A stretch of 64,000 bases of DNA from Xiphydria camelus (Eukaryota > Arthropoda > Insecta > Hymenoptera > Xiphydriidae). The stretch's first letter is position 1. Each line of letters begins with the position of its first letter. The stretch covers positions 18,949,444-19,013,443 of the forward strand of contig OY783197.1 in NCBI GenBank assembly GCA_963678675.1. Reading direction: 5' to 3'. Below, in pieces: positions 46,628-57,440 of this stretch. A program made the translations under genes and the position numbers. The notes under the pieces were generated by a model. That model ran no database searches and was not told the DNA's origin. It saw nothing but the letters and a program-made list of their open reading frames with translations.

Positions 46628-46827
46628 NNNNNNNNNNNNNNNNNNNNNNNNNNNNNNNNNNNNNNNNNNNNNNNNNNNNNNNNNNNNNNNNNNNNNNNNN
46701 NNNNNNNNNNNNNNNNNNNNNNNNNNNNNNNNNNNNNNNNNNNNNNNNNNNNNNNNNNNNNNNNNNNNNNNNNNNNNNNNNNNNNNNNNNNNNNNNNNNN
46801 NNNNNNNNNNNNNNNNNNNNNNNNNNN
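46628..46827. other. Assembly gap (200 N)
   Basis: Exactly 200 unknown bases. A round number suggests a scaffolding gap of nominal or estimated length, so spacing across it is not reliable. Confidence 0.99.
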
Positions 46828-47267
46828 AATTCCTCGCGTAAGTAGGAAAACACGGGGGTTTATGGGTTTACCACCGTCACTCGACGCGCGACGTCGTTTT
46901 ACTGCGTGATAACGGGAAACCGAGAAAGACCCTCGGCAATTAATAACGACCTCCACGAGCCGCAACAAATGCGACGAGGAATACTATACGTTTTCTCGCA
47001 GCGCCTATCGTCCCTCGGTCGATAGATCTTTCGACTATCGCGCTTCGTTTTCTCGGGGTTCTCACGTTGTATCGCTTTATCGAAAATCGATAAGCGCTCC
47101 CGACCGGACCCAATTCTTCCCGGGACGTAAATCAGAACCCAGCCGATATATAAATGTCTCGCCTCTCGCTCTAATCGGAAACTAAAATATTTACCTACTA
47201 ATTCGTTCTTACTATTCGTTCTTTTTGTGTGCCAATTTGTGACGTCTCATTTTCAAAAGTAGTAGGT
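46828..47267. other. Gene-free stretch
   Basis: CpG-rich DNA after the gap. No gene is seen. Confidence 0.45.
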
Positions 47268-47676
47268 ACTCAGTAAAAAAGTGGCGTTCATTTTTAACAC
47301 CATTTTACACCGGTTTGGACCTAAGTGTACCGCATCTGGTGTCATTCAGTCTTATATCATCCCAGGTGGAAAATATCTACATGGATTATATGTATTTTGT
47401 ATATAGAACATAAATTTGTATTACATATGGATTGTACAAAAATGAAAACAATTAAAATAACACTATGTATGTATAAGCCATACATAGTCCGTACATGCTT
47501 TATATATAATATAATATAAATTGTACATAAATTAAAGAAGCCCAAATTTATATACGTCCTATATACGAAAAATATATATATAATCCATATATAGATCTTT
47601 TCCACCTGAGATTGTTATCTAACGCTAAAAGTGGTCTATATAGGTCCAAAACGCAGCATTTTTTACAGTGCAGACG
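47268..47676. mobile_element. TIR element interrupted by an ATATGGAT-rich element
   Basis: The left end CTCAGTAAAAAAGTGGCGTT with TTTGGACCTAAGTGTACCGC mirrors the right end (reverse complement CACTGTAAAAAATGCTGCGT, TTTGGACCTATATAGACCAC). The middle is occupied by the nested element at 47361-47609. No coding capacity. Confidence 0.5.
47361..47609. mobile_element. ATATGGAT-rich element, copy 2 (nested)
   Basis: The ends CCCAGGTGGAAAA and (reverse complement) CTCAGGTGGAAAAGATCTAT are inverted. The interior is made of ATGGATTATATG, GTATATAG and ATAATCCATATATAG units shared with copies at 41371, 50263 and 51549. Confidence 0.7.
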
Positions 47677-49908
47677 AATTTAGCTACTCTTCCGCGCGTC
47701 TACAGTTTCACAAATCCAAACAAATTATTCCAAAAAGGATGAACAAACGCTTTCGTCCAATGGAACAGGCCGTACAGCGATTATCGTGGATTTATATCAG
47801 AGCTATAAATAACGATTGCGAACCGGTCGAGAGGAGTTTAATCGGTGGAAAAACGAATGAAAGCGGCGAGGAAGATGTAGAGAGGTCGACGAGGTTGGAA
47901 TAACGTTTCGATCATTCGTTTCGGATTAACTCGCTCTGATTCACCACTTATTTCTCCTTTTCTGCGCGCCTCTTCTCCCGTTCATTCGCACCGTCCGCGG
48001 CGTTAAATCGGCGAGAACAATTTTTTTTATTTAGCGCCAGCACCGCCCATATTGCCGTTATTTATACTCGTGAGACGACGACTCGATATTATTTCGGGAA
48101 CGCGGGCAAAGCGCCAGGTAGAATTTCGCGGATTGGTATTTTAATAAGGCCACTCTGTGTGCACGTACACATGTGTGACTCACTTTCTCCTTCGTAAAAT
48201 TCCCACCCATTTCTTTCGTCTCTCAGCTGAGATTGCTTCGATGATGTACTCAAAAGCCTGGTTCGTCAATTTATAAGCAGACATAAGTGAATGGAGCTTT
48301 TCCGGAATGTCTGGTGATCCTCCTTTTTATTATTCAAGGATAGGAAAAAGGAATAGGAAATACGGTATTTGATTAAACAAAATATTAATATTTTTAAATT
48401 CAATTTATAATCTGTATACGTATTCAATATCACACGAAAAAGAAAACGTTCGAGAAAATAATTATTCGTAAAGTTATAAGTTTCTCTCTACTGCGTCACC
48501 TATAACGTTTATCAAAGAGCCGTAAGAGACGAACTTATGCCAAGCATCGAGTGCGAGAGAAATAGACTTACTGAGCGATGACGCATCGTGCATCTCTAAA
48601 TATCGTTTTTTCGGATGAAACGGGGCCGAAGATGAAAGATGACAAAATACGAGGTGAATAATTTTTTCCAAATTTTTCGAATCATGAATAAAAAGAATCA
48701 GTCAACTATTCCATTACTTACCGTTCCGAAATTTATATTTCTTTTGAATATAACTGTATATTGACTTTATTATGTATTAAATCAATTAAAGAAAAAAATG
48801 TAGAACACTCAAAAATCGTGAATTAAAAATTTATCCGCGTAGCTCTCGTCTTGTTCACATAAAGAGCGGGGAAAATATACACCTTATAATTGAACGCGTT
48901 TGGCCAGTACTTATTCATTTAAATCGCTGTACAGTCTCCGAAGGAGGGAGCTTTTTCCGAGCCACGATGGAGCTTCAACATTAGAGCGAAAATTCGAGGC
49001 GAGAGAGGCCAGCCTTCGCTCCCGAAATCAGCTGTTACCTACCCCTCGCGTCTTCGCTCGTCAACGAGAGGGAGCATGGGGCGTGTTACTCCGCTGCGGA
49101 AAATATAGATTTTCCGAAGGAGGGCACAAAGTGAGCCACGGCACGGGGCGGAAATAATATTAATCTCTGGCAAATGCCAACGGCCGGGTTCGCGCAGCGG
49201 CGATACCGACTCGCCTGCGATCGCTCACTGTCCGCGCGTTTAATTTAGTTAATAAGAGACGAGGGAAGATTCGGTGAGGTGTAAACAAATAAAGTAAAGG
49301 GCTTCCCTCGGAAAATACAAAGGGATTCCTCGATTGTTGTGTCTCTTTTGATTTCTCAATTGACTGTGTCCTCTTTGTTAATATCTGTAGTTCAATTTCA
49401 TGAAATTTAGATTTCATACAATTGTTAGATGCGGTGTAAACTTTATTTATTATGGTTGTATGCGTTTTCTCTCGTAGGTTCAATTATTGGATTAGATGTA
49501 AATTGATAGGTTGCAGTTTTGCGTTATGCAAATTTGACACTTATTTTATCCCATATTGTGGTTGGATTGACGTAAATTTATACCAATTCGTCTCGATCAT
49601 TTTTCACAGCGAATGAAGAAAAATAAGATAATTACATCGTTATCGATATCAGACTCGGTAGGGACGTCCATGATGGATGAATAATAATGGGGGGCGAAGT
49701 ATAAGCTATAATAGTTACCGACATTGATATCTGTCAGCAGGTACGTCATTATAGGAGCAATAGGTGTGAACTGAGTACCTCTCTAATACTTGGTTACGCG
49801 CAGAAGCTGGTTATAAGATAAATTTATTATCTTAAAATTTGATATAGCTTTGAACATAAATGATGAAGTCGCTCTATCATTAATAATTATTTTATTTTAT
49901 TACTAATA
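47677..49908. other. Gene-free stretch
   Basis: It has CpG-rich parts at 47880-48130 and 48900-49230 and AT-rich DNA elsewhere. Open frames of up to 107 codons show no domain. A donor-like GTAAGT on the minus strand near 48717 lacks a partner. Confidence 0.5.
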
Positions 49909-49910
49909 TA

Positions 49911-50064
49911 TGAGGGGTTCCGTTCCAAAACTCGCCTTATCCAGTTTAAAAAAAAATTAGATAGCGGCTTCTATGGCATCTGTTAATAGCCATCTATGCG
50001 ATAAGCCACCTAAAACGTGTCAAAAAAAAAGTGGATAAGGCGAGTTTTGGAATGGAATCCCTCA
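49911..50064. mobile_element. TGAGG-type TA MITE, copy 1
   Basis: A 154-bp element flanked by TA (49909-49910 and 50065-50066). The arms TGAGGGGTTCCGTTCCAAAA and (reverse complement) TGAGGGATTCCATTCCAAAA continue CTCGCCTTATCCA in both. A sister at 52147-52268 shares GTTCCAAAACTCG. No coding capacity. Confidence 0.8.
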
Positions 50065-50066
50065 TA

Positions 50067-50262
50067 TATTGTATTATTAATAAAACTACACGCGATAGAA
50101 CTACACTGACAAAAAATGGGGTTAATTAGAAAAAAATTATTTCACTCGAAAAAATGCTGCGGTCATCAGATTCCAATAGAAACTTCGATTTTTGCAAAAA
50201 TGTCAAGAGAGTTATTATTTGAGTCGACTATAGAGAAGAGCCGACTAACAATATTTGACTAC
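50067..50262. other. Spacer
   Basis: Short AT-rich spacer between two elements, with ACACTGACAAAAAATGG at 50103 resembling an isolated TIR end. Confidence 0.35.
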
Positions 50263-50508
50263 CCAGACGGAAAAGTTCTATATATTTGTTATATAGTCCA
50301 TATGTGGAGATTTGGTCATATACGAATTATCTGTTATTTCTATATTAACCATATAAGGTCTATATCAGAATTGTTGAATATTTTGATAATCTACATATAG
50401 TCTGTATATGATTAATATAGAAACTATAACATAGTTTACATTATAATCCATATATGATCAAATCCACATATGGATCGTGTACAAAACATATAGAACTTTT
50501 CCGCCAGG
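50263..50508. mobile_element. ATATGGAT-rich element, copy 3 (complete)
   Basis: The ends CCAGACGGAAAAGTTCTATA and (reverse complement) CTGGCGGAAAAGTTCTATAT are inverted, followed by TCCATATGTGGA on both sides. It is the only uninterrupted copy with both ends intact, about 246 bp. No coding capacity. Confidence 0.75.
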
Positions 50509-51548
50509 GTGAAGGAATTACATTTTTTATGAGTGTACCAACCACAATCCCATTTAAATAAATATAGCTACTTTTCTCGAAGCGCATACGCTTACTTCAA
50601 AAACACCCTACATAAGAAAACCTATGACCCGGTAGGCTGTAATTCCTCGAGAAGGGATCTGGCACACTTTTCATTTCTTATGGAAGCTGCGCCCTCCCGC
50701 TATCGCTTGCGCGATCGATTATTAATACTGGAACATCCGACCTCTCTCGTTCTTTCTCCCTCACCGTCCGACTCTCGCTTCCCCTTCCGCCCCTTAATAC
50801 CTAGGCTATTACTATAGCTATACATATTCCAAGCGGTCGGCGAAAACTCTCTCCCTCCCTTCCTTTTTCTCCCCCGCGCTCCCTCTCGCTCTCTGAATTC
50901 GAGCGCGGTGAAATTGCTCGTAGTAAGTTTATGGTATAGTTATACCAGTGTGCATAAGCCGGAATGGCCGGAACGTTCGCGGAAGCGCCGTCGCTTTTCC
51001 GAAAATTCGCTCTTCCGCTGATGCGCGGAAACCTCTTTCATGCTCTCAGCAAATTATCCGCAAGCGGTACCTAGGACGTACCTATGTTTATATACAAGTA
51101 TGGTGTATGTAGACGTCGCGGGTACCCATGTACGCGTGGTCCCACCCCACCGCGTGCGCGCTGCACACCCGAGCACGTCCCGTACCTACGCCCGGGGTAT
51201 AACTACGCCGCCAAAGTTTCGGGAGATATTTCTGCCTGTGGAACGCGCGCGAGTATAACGGTGCAGCTGGCGGGACTCGCTTCGCGGGGCGAATCTCCGT
51301 CGAGAGGTGGATCGAGCGTGCGATCCTTCGGAAGGAAATGAAAGGCGCTGCCGCGGGTTAGGTGAAGTGGTGGCAAACGGGTCGCTCTTCCTACTCGGCG
51401 CTTTGTGGAAATGCGCGATCGCGGTATGTACCACGGGCGACCGAACGACACGGGAAATTGTTCGGTATGTGGAGCCTGCGGATAGCTGTACTTCGTCGGG
51501 TTTCATTATCGGCGAATTCGATGTAAAGCTAATGAAATGACTTTATCA
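50509..51548. other. Gene-free stretch, CpG-rich
   Basis: CpG-rich from about 50840 to 51500, with open frames of 72-106 codons in four frames. No domain or splice pair is recognised. Confidence 0.5.
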
Positions 51549-51714
51549 AGTGGAAAAGTTCTACATATTTTGTATACAATTCATATGTGAATTTGGTCAC
51601 ATACGGATTACGTGTGGTTTCTACATTAACCATATACAAATTATATGTAAATTGCACAAGCATTCAAAAATCTATCTATAGTTCTTATATGATTAATATA
51701 GAAATCATACATAT

Positions 51715-52108
51715 AGGGTAAACCACCCAGTTATTGGACACCTTGCAGTTATTGGACAGTCTGATTTATAAATAAATAAAAACAAGATTCCTAGTTTTTA
51801 CTTTAATAAGTATCATCAATAACCATACCTGGCTTATTGATTCTTGACTGTTCAATTACTGGATTGAGTATTTCCAAAAAATAAGAACACTGTCCAATAA
51901 CTAAGTTTTTTGACTTAATCCCAGCTTTTTATCGTTGAAAATTATATTCTTTCCAACTTAAAATTGTAAGTTACTAGAATGTAAAGCCAATATATTTTAA
52001 ATCAAAACAAGCCCCCACTCATATCTCTCTAGGTAGAAAAATATCTTTTTAACACGGTCTCAAATCTTTTAAAATGCGTAAGTGTCCAATAACTGGGTAG
52101 TTTACCCT
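51715..52108 (-). mobile_element. AGGGTAAACCAC element, copy 2 (nested)
   Basis: The ends AGGGTAAACCACCCAGTTAT and (reverse complement) AGGGTAAACTACCCAGTTAT enclose 394 bases. In reverse complement it aligns along its whole length with 45486-45877. CAGTTATTGGACA-type units recur at both ends and near the middle. No coding capacity. Confidence 0.85.
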
Positions 52109-52146
52109 ATACCTAATCCATATATGACCAAATCTACGAATACATA

Positions 52147-52268
52147 TGAGGAGCACAGTTCCAAAACTCGTTTAGTCCATTCGCAGTTTGTCCTATAATT
52201 GCTAATAGTTTAGCGATTATAAGACAAACTGCGAATGGACTAAATGAGTTTTGGAACTGTGCTCCTCA
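52147..52268. mobile_element. TGAGG-type TA MITE, copy 2 (nested, near-perfect hairpin)
   Basis: A 122-bp element flanked by TA (52145-52146 and 52269-52270). The arms of about 56 bases pair with only a few mismatches, from TGAGGAGCACAGTTCCAAAA inward to TTCGCAGTTTGTC. The near-perfect arms suggest a young insertion. The sister element is at 49911. Confidence 0.85.
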
Positions 52269-52308
52269 TATGGACTGTATACAAAATATGTAAAACTTTT
52301 ATGTCTGG

Positions 52309-53009
52309 AAATAAGACTGTTTATATATTTGACATCGCTTATCATCGAAAATCGAACAGTGCATTGACCTTTCGATAACTCGGTAATTCGTCCTTTGGGG
52401 AGGATAGTTTAAATAAATAGATTCGTATACCCCGTAATGTTAAATCGAGAAATTAAGATGTAAAAGCCAATGATCGATCAACCTTAACTACCTGGTATCA
52501 CAGAACGGCATTATTTTGATATTACCCAATGCCCGTGACCAGTAGCCGATTCTTTCGTTATATACTCGATAAGTTTCGACACATCGTAAACGACGAAAAA
52601 TACTGCCGAAACGGAGAAAGTTTCTTCCGTAGAAAATCGTTGCCCAACGTAGGAGACCCGCCGCGCGGTGACTGGGAAATCGATGCCCCGATTTGGCGAA
52701 GGCAACGTTAGTCGTTGGTCACCCTTTCAATCGGGATAGAAGTACCGAAAGGGGGAAGAGGCCGAGAGAAACGTATATAGGCGGATAGGCTCGCGTGCGG
52801 CCGACAGTTCGCTTAACTTAAATTTCCTTTGGGTCGTAAACCGTGTCGTTCTCGAGAGGTGATTTGATATCCTCCGGAAAAAAAAATTACCGGAGGGAGG
52901 ATTCTCATCTTTCGAATCGAAGGGTCGTAGGAGAAACAAATGTGACTAAATCTCTGAGGTTTATAAATAAATTGCAGATTTATAGGCTATTTTACATTAA
53001 TTATAAGCG
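52309..53009. other. Gene-free stretch
   Basis: Mixed DNA. A small hairpin, TCCTCCGG...CCGGAGGGA, lies at 52868-52898. No gene is seen. Confidence 0.45.
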
Positions 53010-53274
53010 CACTAAGAAAAATAACCTAATCAACGTAACCAAAATCCTGGAGACCATGACTAAACCGTTTGGTAAATTATGGATCCTCCATTTCTCTCTC
53101 TCTCTCTTCGGTTAGACTGACTATTTTCTGATTAGAATAACCAGTCTAGTTGACATGTAGTTAGAATAACAAGATATTTGGTTCAACTTACTAGCACATT
53201 TTGGTTAGAATACCTAGACTCCGTTTAATCAGATGCGTTTTTGTCATTTTAAAAACCAAGTTTTTTTTCTCAGT
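53010..53274 (+). mobile_element. CACTGAGAAAAATAACC family MITE, copy B
   Basis: The left end CACTAAGAAAAATAACCTAA with ACCAAAATCCTGGAGACCAT and the right end (reverse complement GACTGAGAAAAAAAACTTGG) match copies at 53892 and, inverted, 18601. The interior repeats GTTAGAATAAC units. It carries the empty site for the insertion at 18704. No coding capacity. Confidence 0.75.
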
Positions 53275-53889
53275 CTGGCTCCTAATTTTCAAATCATTCA
53301 ATTTCCGCGTTAAAAAGGAACCTTTTTCTGTTTCATCTCGTTGAGGATTCTTGCATTTGATTCTTCACTCCTCGCGTTCAAAATAGTCTCTAACTATGAG
53401 CCGGCGGAGAACCACCGCGCCGTCGAGATCGTCGTTTGGTGATCCCCCCGTGTCGAGACGACTCTTATTTTTAATTATAGCCAAGTGCGACGGAGATACT
53501 TTGCGAGCTCGAGGGATTCAATTGATGCCTCCCCATCCCCCGCGCGACCCTCTTACCCTTTCACCCTACCCACTCCTCCAATTACAAAGGAATAGCAAGA
53601 TTCCACCCCTTAATCCATAGTAGTAACCGTGGGTAATTCGCTAATTAGACTAATTGCATCGAATAAATCCGCTTCGCGGAGTAAATTGTTTGCGAGCTGA
53701 TTTACTGTAGATTTTAACGAGGAATTCGGATTATTGTAAAAGTGAACGCAGTTTTTGACTATGCATAAGAGCTTTTTATTTATATCACTATAATAAATAT
53801 GCAAAATCTCGGTATCCTATTTTTGACGGTCTTTCCTCCCATCGTAACAAGGTTGTAATATGTTAAAAATACAGAAGAGCAATCATTTG
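53275..53889. other. Gene-free stretch
   Basis: A 74-codon frame at 53396-53620 lacks a domain. Nothing else is recognised. Confidence 0.45.
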
Positions 53890-53891
53890 TA

Positions 53892-54132
53892 CACTGAGAA
53901 AAATAATTTGGTCAATTTAACCAAAATCTTGGAGGTGATGGCCGAACTGTTTCATCAAATATGGAGCCTTCATTTGTTCAGTTAAACTGATCACTTTTTC
54001 GTTAGGAAAACTAAATATTTGGTCAGAATAACTGGATATTTGGTTTAATTGATCAGTATTTCAGTTAGAATAATTGAGCACTAGTTTAACTACATTCATT
54101 TTGTCATTTTAATCTTATTTTTGTTCTCAGTC
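53892..54132 (+). mobile_element. CACTGAGAAAAATAACC family MITE, copy C
   Basis: A 241-bp element flanked by TA (53890-53891 and 54133-54134). It starts CACTGAGAAAAATAATTTGG and ends with the reverse complement of GACTGAGAACAAAAATAAGA. Internal GTTAGAATAA and TTTGGTTTAATTGATCAGTA units match copies A and B. It is the cleanest member for defining the family. Confidence 0.8.
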
Positions 54133-54134
54133 TA

Positions 54135-55950
54135 CGAGTAATAACGAGCTCTAGGTACAACTGATACCGGATCATGAGCTTTTCGTGAGAATCATTCGTT
54201 CATTTAACCCGCCCCTCTCCTGTATTTGCAAAAGTTAAAAGGACTTCTCTTTAAACGCGGTTAACACGGCCAGTGTCTGGCTCCGCCTCGATACGAAAAG
54301 AAATCGTGGTAGTGAAAAGCGAAGGCATTAAGGAAGCATCGCAGGGGGGGGGGGGAAGAATACAAAGGATCCCAAAGTCTGAAACGCTAACAATAAGTGG
54401 AAGCTCGTGAACGACTCCGAGAGGTATTAAGAGGTTGTAAGATCGATCGCGCGCGCTCAGTGCCAGCGCTAACGCGGGACACTATGTAGCGCGCGAGTGC
54501 GTCGTAAATATGTATCGACGATGCTATCGTGCATCTCCCATCGAGAGAGCACGGTGTCGTAAAACGGACGATAAAATCGTTCCTTAGCGAGTTCGACGCG
54601 GCGGTCTTCGAATGTAAAGCTCGCATAGCGGCGATGTCCGGTGCTGGCGACGAGTCGAATTCGTCGAGAGAGTTAGCGAGGGGAACGCATTCCGAGTGCA
54701 CCCATGAATGCGTTAAGATTGTAGCGCCGATTCGACGACGATATTAATTTCGGATCAATGGCTGCCGATATATCGAGGGTCTCGCACCAGAGGGGCGTAT
54801 GAGAATAATGGCGTATACGCGTCTCTGGCGCGAGACCCTCGAGAGATATGAAGTTAAAGATGCATTTTGATCGAGCTACTGGAAGTGAAAATTTATTTTC
54901 ATTTTCATCTGAATATCATAATTATCTCATCATTATTATATTACCTACAAGGCAAATGATTTAAGAAATATTTTTCTCTAAAATACCGATAAAATTCGCT
55001 AACTTAAATTACCTTCGCGATTTAATTACACATATTTCTATCTAGATTTATGTAGAACTTACACATCGTTATATGCACCTGATTATGACAAAAAATTAAA
55101 TACTTTCATATGAATTGACGCTTAAGTTCTTCTAATAAAATACCGCTTTATCGAATTTCAAATTACATAGATACCTAGCTCGCAATTCACGTTTATATCG
55201 ACAACCTCATTCGAGTGAGATACGGTCTCTTTCGCGCGTTTATCTTCACAAGCGTATACATCCCAAGCCAACGTAAACAATCGACACATACAACGAAGAT
55301 AATCAAGCGGTTTCCGCATATTTGCCGCCAGCCCGAGGGACACGGTGACGACGACGACGACGGTCGTGGAGGAAAACTGCGATTAGATTAAACCGGGTCG
55401 AGGAAGGTTGTGGATGTAAAGGATGTGATGACGGGAAGAGGGAGGGAGGGTTGATAGTTTACGAGGACGTAAAGGGAGTTCGCCACTCGGTTATCGAGTG
55501 AGATCCGACGACCGAAAGGTCGAGATCCAGGTCGTCGACTGCGGAACCTCGTATAATACCTATAGTCGACGCTGGAAAACCGAGGGATTATGGGAGGCGA
55601 GACGGACGGTGCACTCGCGCCTTGGCTATACTTTTACACGCGCCCTGGCACATTTCTTTTATAGGCTTCCGTTTTTAGTGCCACTTACGGCAGTACCTTT
55701 GAACCATAATCGCGAGTGTAGTTCGGTCGAAGTCGTATCTATTCTTTGGCGTTTACGGCGTCCGGAAGTGGACTTGAAATCTATAAACGTTGATTCGAGA
55801 TTTCAGATGAATCATTGTATAAAGGATACAATTATTTATACAGTTCCCGCGTGTAATAATTTATACAGTTCTGAGACCAGGTAATTTTCTAATAACCTGT
55901 ATCACTTCGCCTAAATCCTCGTTTTTCGGTTTTAAGGCAATTTTTTAATC
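54135..55950. other. Gene-free stretch
   Basis: It has a run of 12 G at 54344-54355 and CpG-rich patches at 54400-54760 and 55290-55640. Open frames of 72-128 codons lack domains. One hairpin lies at 54773-54842. Confidence 0.5.
54773..54842. repeat. 70-bp hairpin
   Basis: CGAGGGTCTCGCACCAGAG at the left pairs with CTCTGGCGCGAGACCCTCG at the right, and the pairing continues through a GCGTAT block with one gap. The loop is about 14 bases. It may be a very small foldback element or an RNA hairpin. Confidence 0.7.
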
Positions 55951-56145
55951 GCAGGTTTTGAAAAATGCGGGCAAAATTACCTACCCCGTGTTTTTTTCAT
56001 TTTTCATTTTCGGACTAATTTGAGCTGGAAAACGACATTTTGAAATGTAGCCGCGTCATCGTGCTGTGAGTCTATCTCTCTTGCACTCGGCGACTTAGCA
56101 TAAGTGCGTCTCTTTGGCGTTTCGATGACGACACAATGTTGTTGA
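55951..56145 (+). repeat. Dispersed repeat pair, copy 2
   Basis: It aligns with 38888-39083 in the same orientation; shared blocks include TACCCCGT, CATAAGTGCGTCTCT and TTGCACTCG. The two copies are about 17 kb apart and diverged. Confidence 0.65.
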
Positions 56146-57200
56146 AAGGAACGAATTTTTTTATTTAAAGACCGAATTACGAGCCGGAATTATTTTAAAG
56201 AAATAGAATGCAATTAAGATAGAAAAAAAGATGTGTGGAATTTCCTTAACACTAGACAAAAGCGTGAGAAAAAATCAATTGAGAAGAACTGGAGCAAACG
56301 TCGAAAAGGACGAATCGTCGCGAACTCGAGAGCAAAAAAAAATACAGTTTTGCCAATAATTACCCCCGGTAACTCGAGCGCGTCGCGTAGAACGAGCACC
56401 CGCCTCGTCGTCCCTGAAAGGTGTCGTCGCCTCGCGCGATGCTCCCGATCCTAACGAGAGAGGGTTGAGTCGAGGGTCTCCCTAAAGCGTGCGAACTTCG
56501 AGCGACGGCGGCCGCGCGCCGCATTCTCTCTCCTTATGGCTCTTCGGCGAAAAAATCTGATTTACGAGGCCGCGCGACTACGTCATGGCGCACAGCCTCC
56601 GTCGTCGTCTCGTCGAGTCACCCCCCGCTGCGCACGGGTCGGAGATATACCTGGGCGACGATCGATAAGCCCCGGGACCACCCTCGGTGTGAGTATATCG
56701 AAAGGGTTGTCGATATACGTCACGTTCAATCGCCCGCCGGAAATACGTGAGGGACCAGCGCCGCAGCGACGTCCCGCTACCTATAACTCGCGGTCGGGGC
56801 TCGCGCCGTTGTCCACCGCGCGACAGCGGACACGATTTAACGGCTCATTTGTGTCGGTCGATGGTTAACTGTTTGCAGGTGCAATTATACGTTCGGCCGC
56901 GACTCTGGGAAGCGGTATTATTTTCGATGACTCGGGACTACGCGGTGCTCGGTTGGAAGGGGGGCGATGGCCTCGATGATTAAAAAAGGAGAGCGACGGG
57001 AGCCGTGAGTTTTAATAATGTGTCTTCCGGTTTTTCGACGAAACGCTTGGCTTGGTGAATAATTGTAATTGAATCGTAGGTATATTTGATGGAAAGATTT
57101 TGAACAGAGTTTAAAAATCGGATCGAGAAATATTCGAATATACATGGAAGAAATAATGTTGTACAAAGTATTTAGAGTTAGTATCAATAATTCGAGTTAT
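56146..57200. other. Gene-free stretch, CpG-rich
   Basis: CpG-rich from about 56350 to 57000 with open frames of up to 110 codons and no domain. Confidence 0.5.
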
Positions 57201-57202
57201 TA

Positions 57203-57384
57203 CACCGAGAAAACAATGTATTTGTACTTAATAAATGTTTGCTCCGATATGGCGAAATAAACATTTCATCGAATCAAGTAAATATTCGTTAACCGCTACG
57301 ATATTTAGTCGGCACGATTTGATCCTTTGAAGAAACCATTTGAATGAAATAAACATTTCAATAATTAGCATATATTTTCTCGGC
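57203..57384. mobile_element. CACCGAG-type TA element, copy 2
   Basis: The ends CACCGAGAAAACAATGTATT and (reverse complement) GCCGAGAAAATATATGCTAA are flanked by TA. It shares AATAAATGTTTG and ATATGGCGAAATAAACATTT with the copy at 21851-22088. No coding capacity. Confidence 0.7.
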
Positions 57385-57386
57385 TA

Positions 57387-57440
57387 TAATTTTTAACTAA
57401 AATTGTAGTCATTATAACAATAAATTGCCCTTATTGGAAA
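57387..57440 (+). mobile_element. Fragment of the ACAAAGTTTGTGGTAA family
   Basis: ACTAAAATTGTAGTCATTAT then AACAATAAATTG matches the interior of 32480-32706 (CAAAATTGTAGTTATTGTAA, CAATAAATTGGCCTTA). The terminal arms are absent. Confidence 0.6.

Larger units (their letters stand above)
51549..52308. mobile_element. ATATGGAT-rich element, copy 4 (twice interrupted)
   Basis: The left end AAGTGGAAAAGTTCTACATA and the right end AAAATATGTAAAACTTTTAT belong to the same family as 50263-50508. Two later insertions, at 51715-52108 and 52147-52268, make up 516 of its 760 bases. The remaining host element is about 244 bp, the same size as the intact copy. Confidence 0.8.

Noticed and set aside
46557..46968. 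Frames with long runs of X
   Set aside because: They are created by the 200-N gap.
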